The notes below the pieces were generated by a model. The model ran no database searches. It worked only from the letters and a program-made list of their open reading frames with translations, and was not told where the DNA came from. Positions 6,801 through 9,730 of a stretch of DNA of 9,730 bases are shown here, piece by piece. This DNA comes from Chlamydiales bacterium (lineage in GTDB: Bacteria > Chlamydiota > Chlamydiia > Chlamydiales > JAACFD01): contig JAACFD010000057.1 in NCBI GenBank assembly GCA_009937555.1, positions 1 to 9,730 on the forward strand, given 5' to 3'. The stretch's first letter is position 1; each line of letters starts with the position of its first letter. Both the position numbers and the translations under genes were made by a program.

Positions 6801-9730
6801 CTCAAGCTTCCTGTTGTACTTAATCCTTTTGCTACATTTAATCCATTTTTAGCACTTAGATTAATAGTAGTGGCTTCTATAGCACTCTCTTCATCAACAA
6901 AGTTAATTGATGAGTCGCTTGATAAAGCTTGTAGTCTAAGCTCTCCTTCAGCTTCATAGTCAATCCCTGATACCGAAATAGACAAGCTCTTCTCATCACC
7001 AATAGATAGAGTATTGTTAGTTAATACACGTGAAATTTCATTATTATCTAGATCTAGGCCTTCAGTATCTATATTCCCTAAACCTATAGTTGAATCTGTT
7101 GAGGTAACAATGGCTATATTTCCTGTATCTTCTACCTGTAGAGTACCTGCTAAATCTATATCTGCCGCAGAAACATAAACATCAGATTGATAAGCCATTT
7201 CACCTACTGCTAAATCATTTGAAATGCTGTTGTAGTTCACTTCAACTAAGTTATCATCTACATCATAAACTGGATCTGGCACTACATTCCCTAGTAGAAT
7301 ATCTAGTTTATCTTTCATCTCTGTGCTTAGTTGCAGCTCACCCTTCGATTCTGCTGTTACATCAGAAGTAACATCCCCGACTACAAAATCAAGACTTTCT
7401 TCTTGAGCCTGTATAACAGCACCTTCGAGTGTACCATCAAATCTAAACCTTCCTGTAAACTGAGCAAGTATTGGCTTCTTTACTTTTAAGATATCACTTG
7501 AAGGCTCTGGAGCTTCGCCAACTACTAGATCTGATAAGAAGCTTAAAATACCTTCTTCACTAGCCATTACACTTATCTCTTCAGGGGCCCCTTCTTCAAA
7601 TCCGAGGTATTCAGGATCTTTCATTAGAGTATATAAAACATCACCTTCTTCAACAGAAGCCCCTTCTGTTTTTAGAACCTCTTTAACAATGTATCCTGCT
7701 GCTTCAGGTGAACTTTGCGCATATGAAAGGTAGGCTATAGTATCTCCTTTCTCATAGTCTCTCTCACCAGCTTCAATTTCAAGTGTAGCGTCTTTCTCGC
7801 TTGCACTCACAGTAAAACTTACTTCATTTGAAACAGAGAATAGTACTTGATCTTTCTCTACACTGATAGTTTCATCTGAAAGTAAAGAAAGTTCATTACC
7901 TTCTTTATCTAGTAAAATAGCATTTCCATCGCTATCTTCTCCTACAACAATATCACCCGAAACTTTGCTTAAGTGGTCTGACGTTTGATCTACTACTCTT
8001 ACAGTCTCTGTATCAGCAATATTTAAGATACCTTCAGCATCTTCATTGTAGTCTGCATATAGATTTATAGGCCCGTTAGCTAAAACATCATCTTCAATAT
8101 TGATGTCTTTTCCTGCTTTTAAGCTTATAGCTTTACCAAATGACATTTCTTTATCTGCTGAAGATAGTGTAATATCAGTAGCTGCTTGAAGCACTTTACT
8201 ATCAGCAATTGTAAGCTTATCACTGCTATCATCAGACTCATCATAGTTAGCATTTAGCTCAATGGCTCCTGTTGTCGTTCTTAGATTAGATGATAGGGCA
8301 ATGCCATCATCTGCTAGGGCAGTTAAAGCGCTCACTACTGACTCTTCACCCTCAAAGCTAATAGATTTTCCTTCGCCAGTTGCTTGTAGTACCACCCCTT
8401 CAGTAATTTTATCACTATTCTCTTGAGTAATGCTATCTACAGAGATACTGCCTGTTGTGCTATCACCAACTTTTAGAGTGTTGGTATATATATGGTTTAT
8501 TTCTTGATTGTCTAATGTAAAGCCTTCTTCAGAATTCCCTAAAGCCATATTTGCTCCATCAGAAGAGCTAAGGCTAATATCTCCGGCTTTGACTTTTACA
8601 TAGCCATCAATATCGATATCATTAGAGGTGATAAGAAGATCACCGGCTGTTAAAGTTAGAGTAGCTTCTTCACCTATAGATAAGTCTCCAGCGCCGCTAC
8701 CATTCTTATCCGCATCAATCACAAGGCTTTGTGTTGCGTTTACATCACTAACTACAGAAACTCCTTCTTGAGCATATAAAGTGGTATTTACATCAAGCTG
8801 ACTTGCTGTATTCACAAACTGTATATTACCTTCAGAAGCACCTGATTCTATTATTAGGTCACCAGTATTTTCATAGTCTAGGCCATCAATAAAAATTGAC
8901 TTAGCCTGCTCACCACCAATATAAACTTCTCCTGTGGCTTCAACTCTTGAAAGCTCATCATTAGATAAATCAAACTGACTGGTCTCGTAAGTTCCTATAC
9001 CAATATCGGTTTCTGTTTGAGCTAGTAAATCTAATCTTGCAGCACCAACATCAATGCTTCCTAATAAATTAATATCTTGAGTAGTAATCTCTAAAGCCTG
9101 CTCATTGGTATCAATTACTTGCCCTTCAGCTAGAGTAAAGCTTCCTTCTCCATCTTGGTCATTGTCTGTGGTTAAGCTAGTAACTCCATTAGCCACAACA
9201 TCATCGTTAATCACAAGATTTTTATCAGCTGTTAGCGTTAAGCTTCCTTCAGCTATAGTACCTGCAGTGGTAGTGTCAATTTGCATATCACCAGCTGAAC
9301 TTAGAGTAAGGCTATCAGCAATTTGAAGCGCATCTAGAGTATCTGTAGCATTATCACTATCTGCTTCTAGAGTCATATTGCCTATTGAGGTAGATAAATC
9401 TACATCTACGATGATGCCATCATCTGCTTGTACTTCTAAGCTATTGAAGTTAGAAGCTGCATTTGTGAAGCTCACTTGAGAACCATCTTTAGTTGCATCT
9501 AGCACTACCAGGTCAATATTTGCACTATCTGCTGCTTCAATATTATCTACTTCAATAGAGGCTGAGCTATTATCACCTAACTGCAGGCTATCTGCTGCGA
9601 TTCTTGAAAGCTCTGCTTTAGATAGTGTTAAATCAGCACTTGCATCTCCAAGGCCAATAGAGCCTCCATCTGAGACTAGTAGCTTCGCATCTGAAGCGCT
9701 TAGGCTTCCCTCAAGATTAATGTCATTAGC
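3887..9730 (-). CDS. Giant filamentous-haemagglutinin-like repeat exoprotein, N-terminus outside the window
   Basis: The minus-strand frame is open from the right edge to the TAG at 3889-3887, giving 1,947 residues (w1-w1947, w1 at 9730). The GTG at 9505 is internal; reading upstream continues the repeats (w1-75, starting ANDINLEGSL), so the true start lies beyond 9730. The protein is acidic, rich in Ser/Asp/Asn/Gly/Leu/Ile and apparently cysteine-free, as is usual for secreted beta-helical adhesins. Diverged modules carry anchors such as SIGLG ... LSKAELSRI ... LQLGD, followed by beta-strand text of the kind L.I.AD.D..G.G.L.L. This module style is known from large FHA-family exoproteins of proteobacteria, usually exported by two-partner or type I systems. 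Two segments break the pattern (7391-7864, 6161-6676). The C-terminus is a Ser/Thr/Glu linker and an acidic coiled coil; no autotransporter barrel is present. A TPS secretion domain, if any, would be outside the window. A role as surface adhesin is inferred, not shown. Confidence 0.92.
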   Translation of the reverse strand, partial: ANDINLEGSLSASDAKLLVSDGGSIGLGDASADLTLSKAELSRIAADSLQLGDNSSASIEVDNIEAADSANIDLVVLDATKDGSQVSFTNAASNFNSLEVQADDGIIVDVDLSTSIGNMTLEADSDNATDTLDALQIADSLTLSSAGDMQIDTTTAGTIAEGSLTLTADKNLVINDDVVANGVTSLTTDNDQDGEGSFTLAEGQVIDTNEQALEITTQDINLLGSIDVGAARLDLLAQTETDIGIGTYETSQFDLSNDELSRVEATGEVYIGGEQAKSIFIDGLDYENTGDLIIESGASEGNIQFVNTASQLDVNTTLYAQEGVSVVSDVNATQSLVIDADKNGSGAGDLSIGEEATLTLTAGDLLITSNDIDIDGYVKVKAGDISLSSSDGANMALGNSEEGFTLDNQEINHIYTNTLKVGDSTTGSISVDSITQENSDKITEGVVLQATGEGKSISFEGEESVVSALTALADDGIALSSNLRTTTGAIELNANYDESDDSSDKLTIADSKVLQAATDITLSSADKEMSFGKAISLKAGKDINIEDDVLANGPINLYADYNEDAEGILNIADTETVRVVDQTSDHLSKVSGDIVVGEDSDGNAILLDKEGNELSLLSDETISVEKDQVLFSVSNEVSFTVSASEKDATLEIEAGERDYEKGDTIAYLSYAQSSPEAAGYIVKEVLKTEGASVEEGDVLYTLMKDPEYLGFEEGAPEEISVMASEEGILSFLSDLVVGEAPEPSSDILKVKKPILAQFTGRFRFDGTLEGAVIQAQEESLDFVVGDVTSDVTAESKGELQLSTEMKDKLDILLGNVVPDPVYDVDDNLVEVNYNSISNDLAVGEMAYQSDVYVSAADIDLAGTLQVEDTGNIAIVTSTDSTIGLGNIDTEGLDLDNNEISRVLTNNTLSIGDEKSLSISVSGIDYEAEGELRLQALSSDSSINFVDEESAIEATTINLSAKNGLNVAKGLSTTGSLSINTDVDNNGNGDLSLEKDAFIKTNNFNTSITSNDVKLALSGGDTDLFYGFIDEALSLKENGAYVEITRNASNFDAEVLGLKITADKTNSNSASATIVDFKDQAYAAGIEVDVQGDLAYIYLDSGKQWSSSDIGQWVEGSVDGMATITAVDGNKATVLINESFTTTDLDSGNWTLKGEVALASFTEGFVEDQDTLSAGAWSASFKDKAEQGRGAYLDIGSGDLSLRVSDSGSVLLGGAEGASADYTISKPELSNIYANNLDFIGDSSKDITISQVNASASQHIDDTLNIQANSSKSSIVFSDGLSEFNQLTIESKGAIAINSDLASTEADINLTVNGTSSKSSISFGDGYTLSSANDINLNSTVNESTFNASFKLEADNDINLNGQYIVSSDANLTLEAERDINLTESSQLRHEGESSSSYVNLSASEVNLKGSLDAGSASVSIAPIDNGDIYLGNIGEEGLNLSRGDLSNISTSNLDIGSSKSGNIYVDNVRKGDSDEIAQVNLVATKSDKAIEFGDNGAVFKALSATSDATLSVATNVTTTEGHLELISENGEISLSDQVQLSSGDDLSLTSESSFIEALGDIALSAVDHIKLYSDFDADGSISIQADENNDTIGELYLASGKAMTSNNHDIHVSAADLVLDGSINSGTGELKVGATGKGMAIADAVGQMHISQEELDKLRSRTSLVLGDESTESITINAMDYSGIGELTIMAKGASNGSVYFEEGHSIIRGPLNVFASGLINIDSNVTTNGVTTMDSSIFNINYPKTLDTRGIDYDGTYSVYNPAYISADELYILGYIITGDAPLEIEGDVKVALIDSDNSLNDLYATAEVSSESTNTDAGSISVGSLSSSFTGLGSSDQATESVGEEDAFLSILEEATFEELLQLGDVLNQDYNSIVERITEVDIEIEELQMLLEAALDPEEQLRIQGDISFLEQEKDELEEEKEVLERKLGLVEEKVSEEEQGLDS
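3905..4105 (-). other. Acidic C-terminal coiled coil of the exoprotein
   Basis: Residues w1876-1942 show heptad-like spacing of I/L/V with dense Glu/Lys (IVERITEVDIEIEELQML, then FLEQEKDELEEEKEVLERKL), broken once near DPEEQLRIQGD. The chain ends five residues later (QGLDS). A Ser/Thr-rich linker (about 4195-4305) joins it to the repeat body. Such a tail could trimerise the protein, tether it, or bind a secretion or surface partner; which one is not shown. Confidence 0.75.
6161..6676 (-). other. Non-repeat insertion 2 in the exoprotein: Trp-containing phage-structural-like module
   Basis: About 172 residues (w1019-1190) interrupt a repeat between NDVKLALSG and YLDIGSGDLSL, at a point where other modules run straight through. 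All four tryptophans I find in the 1,947 residues fall here. The core (6266-6463) reads W-S-S-S-D-I-G-Q-W-V-E-G, then MATITAV, then ATVLIN, then SGNWTLKG. This is the strand order of small beta modules that I recall from phage tail and structural proteins (DVG ... G.A.I ... V.I ... G.W.L). Segments on either side resemble each other (FKDQAYAAG ... GDLAYIYLDSG and FKDKAEQGRG ... GDLSLRVSDSG), suggesting a local duplication. Family assignment is tentative. Confidence 0.5.
7391..7864 (-). other. Non-repeat insertion 1 in the exoprotein: biotinyl/lipoyl-like half-motifs
   Basis: About 158 residues (w623-780) lack the repeat anchors and hold many of the protein's prolines. Two stretches look like halves of a biotinyl/lipoyl or HlyD-type barrel-sandwich fold: LEIEAGERDYEKGDTIAYLS and IVKEVLKTEGASVEEGDVLY, each a strand, then G.....(K/E)GD, then a strand. 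A Met-Lys pair follows the second GD, but it is two residues too close to be a standard biotin or lipoate site. A structural role is more likely than cofactor carriage. The similarity is by eye only. Confidence 0.4.

Larger units (their letters stand above)
4724..9661 (-). repeat. Diverged protein repeat array, about nine anchors
   Basis: Anchors of the form (I/M)(G/A/Y)LG ... L...E(L/I)..(I/V)...L.(I/L)G(D/G) lie at 9572-9661 (KAELSRI), 8912-9007 (NDELSRV), 8462-8551 (NQEINHI), 6995-7090 (NNEISRV), 6008-6109 (KPELSNI), 5357-5452 (RGDLSNI) and 4724-4819 (QEELDKL). Two degenerate ones lie at 7934-7984 (DHLSKV ... IVVGED) and 7283-7336 (LSTEMKDKL ... LLGN). Intact spacing is about 150-220 residues. 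The copies are similar as protein but differ widely as DNA, so the duplications are old. After each anchor comes a run of short strands, commonly with SI.F, then a turn such as NGVTSL or TTGAIEL, then D.D..G.G.L. Confidence 0.8.

Noticed and set aside
7616..7645. A biotin or lipoate attachment lysine after the second GD motif
   Set aside because: The Lys of LMKD is 8 residues past the Gly, where known sites sit about 10 past it, and the AMKM or TDK context is missing.
4782..9326. Short plus-strand frames at 4782, 6726 and 9105
   Set aside because: They lie wholly inside the continuous repeat-protein gene on the minus strand and show no independent coding signs.
9503..9505. GTG at 9505 as the true start of the giant protein
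   Set aside because: The frame upstream is open to the window edge and encodes 75 more residues with a clear repeat anchor (KAELSRI).
3890..9730. CRISPR array or exact DNA tandem repeats
   Set aside because: The repetition is at protein level with strongly diverged codons and variable spacing; no identical short direct repeats with regular spacers were seen.

Overview
The window reads as low-GC DNA from a Gram-negative bacterium. The evidence is two outer-membrane-type lipoproteins of the SlyB/Pcp glycine-zipper family, Sel1-like small membrane proteins, and the C-terminal part of a giant filamentous-haemagglutinin-like exoprotein. AT-rich spacers with this gene set would suit a host-associated alpha- or gammaproteobacterium. 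The sequence does not fix the taxon, and no RNA gene, insertion sequence, CRISPR array or attachment site was seen.

Layout: (1) 1-996, minus strand: the N-terminal 332 codons of an unrecognised protein with one membrane segment near its N-terminus; it runs off the left edge. (2) 997-1278: divergent intergenic region. (3) 1279-3860, plus strand: four small genes in the order lipoprotein, Sel1-like, lipoprotein, Sel1-like. These are best read as a tandem duplication of a two-gene unit (A-B-A'-B'). A and A' are close paralogues. B' is shorter than B, lacks the Sel1 part, and has ATC where B has ATG. Two rho-independent terminators (after A and A') and two TATAAT boxes (before B and B') suggest transcripts A, B-A' and B'. 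(4) 3887-9730, minus strand: 1,947 codons of a secreted, cysteine-free, acidic repeat protein whose N-terminus lies beyond the right edge. It converges on B' with only 26 bp between stop codons.

The giant protein is built from diverged modules of about 150-220 residues, each marked by an anchor of the type IGLG...L...EL.RI...L.IGD. Two stretches break the pattern: a proline-rich segment with biotinyl/lipoyl-like half-motifs (7391-7864), and a segment of about 172 residues that holds all four tryptophans seen in the protein and resembles modules of phage structural proteins (6161-6676). The C-terminus is a charged coiled coil, not a beta-barrel, so export would need a partner system outside the window.

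The lipoproteins and the exoprotein are all predicted envelope or surface products, but nothing in the sequence shows that they work together. The strongest points for follow-up are the A-B-A'-B' duplication with its altered start codon, and the two foreign-looking segments in the exoprotein.
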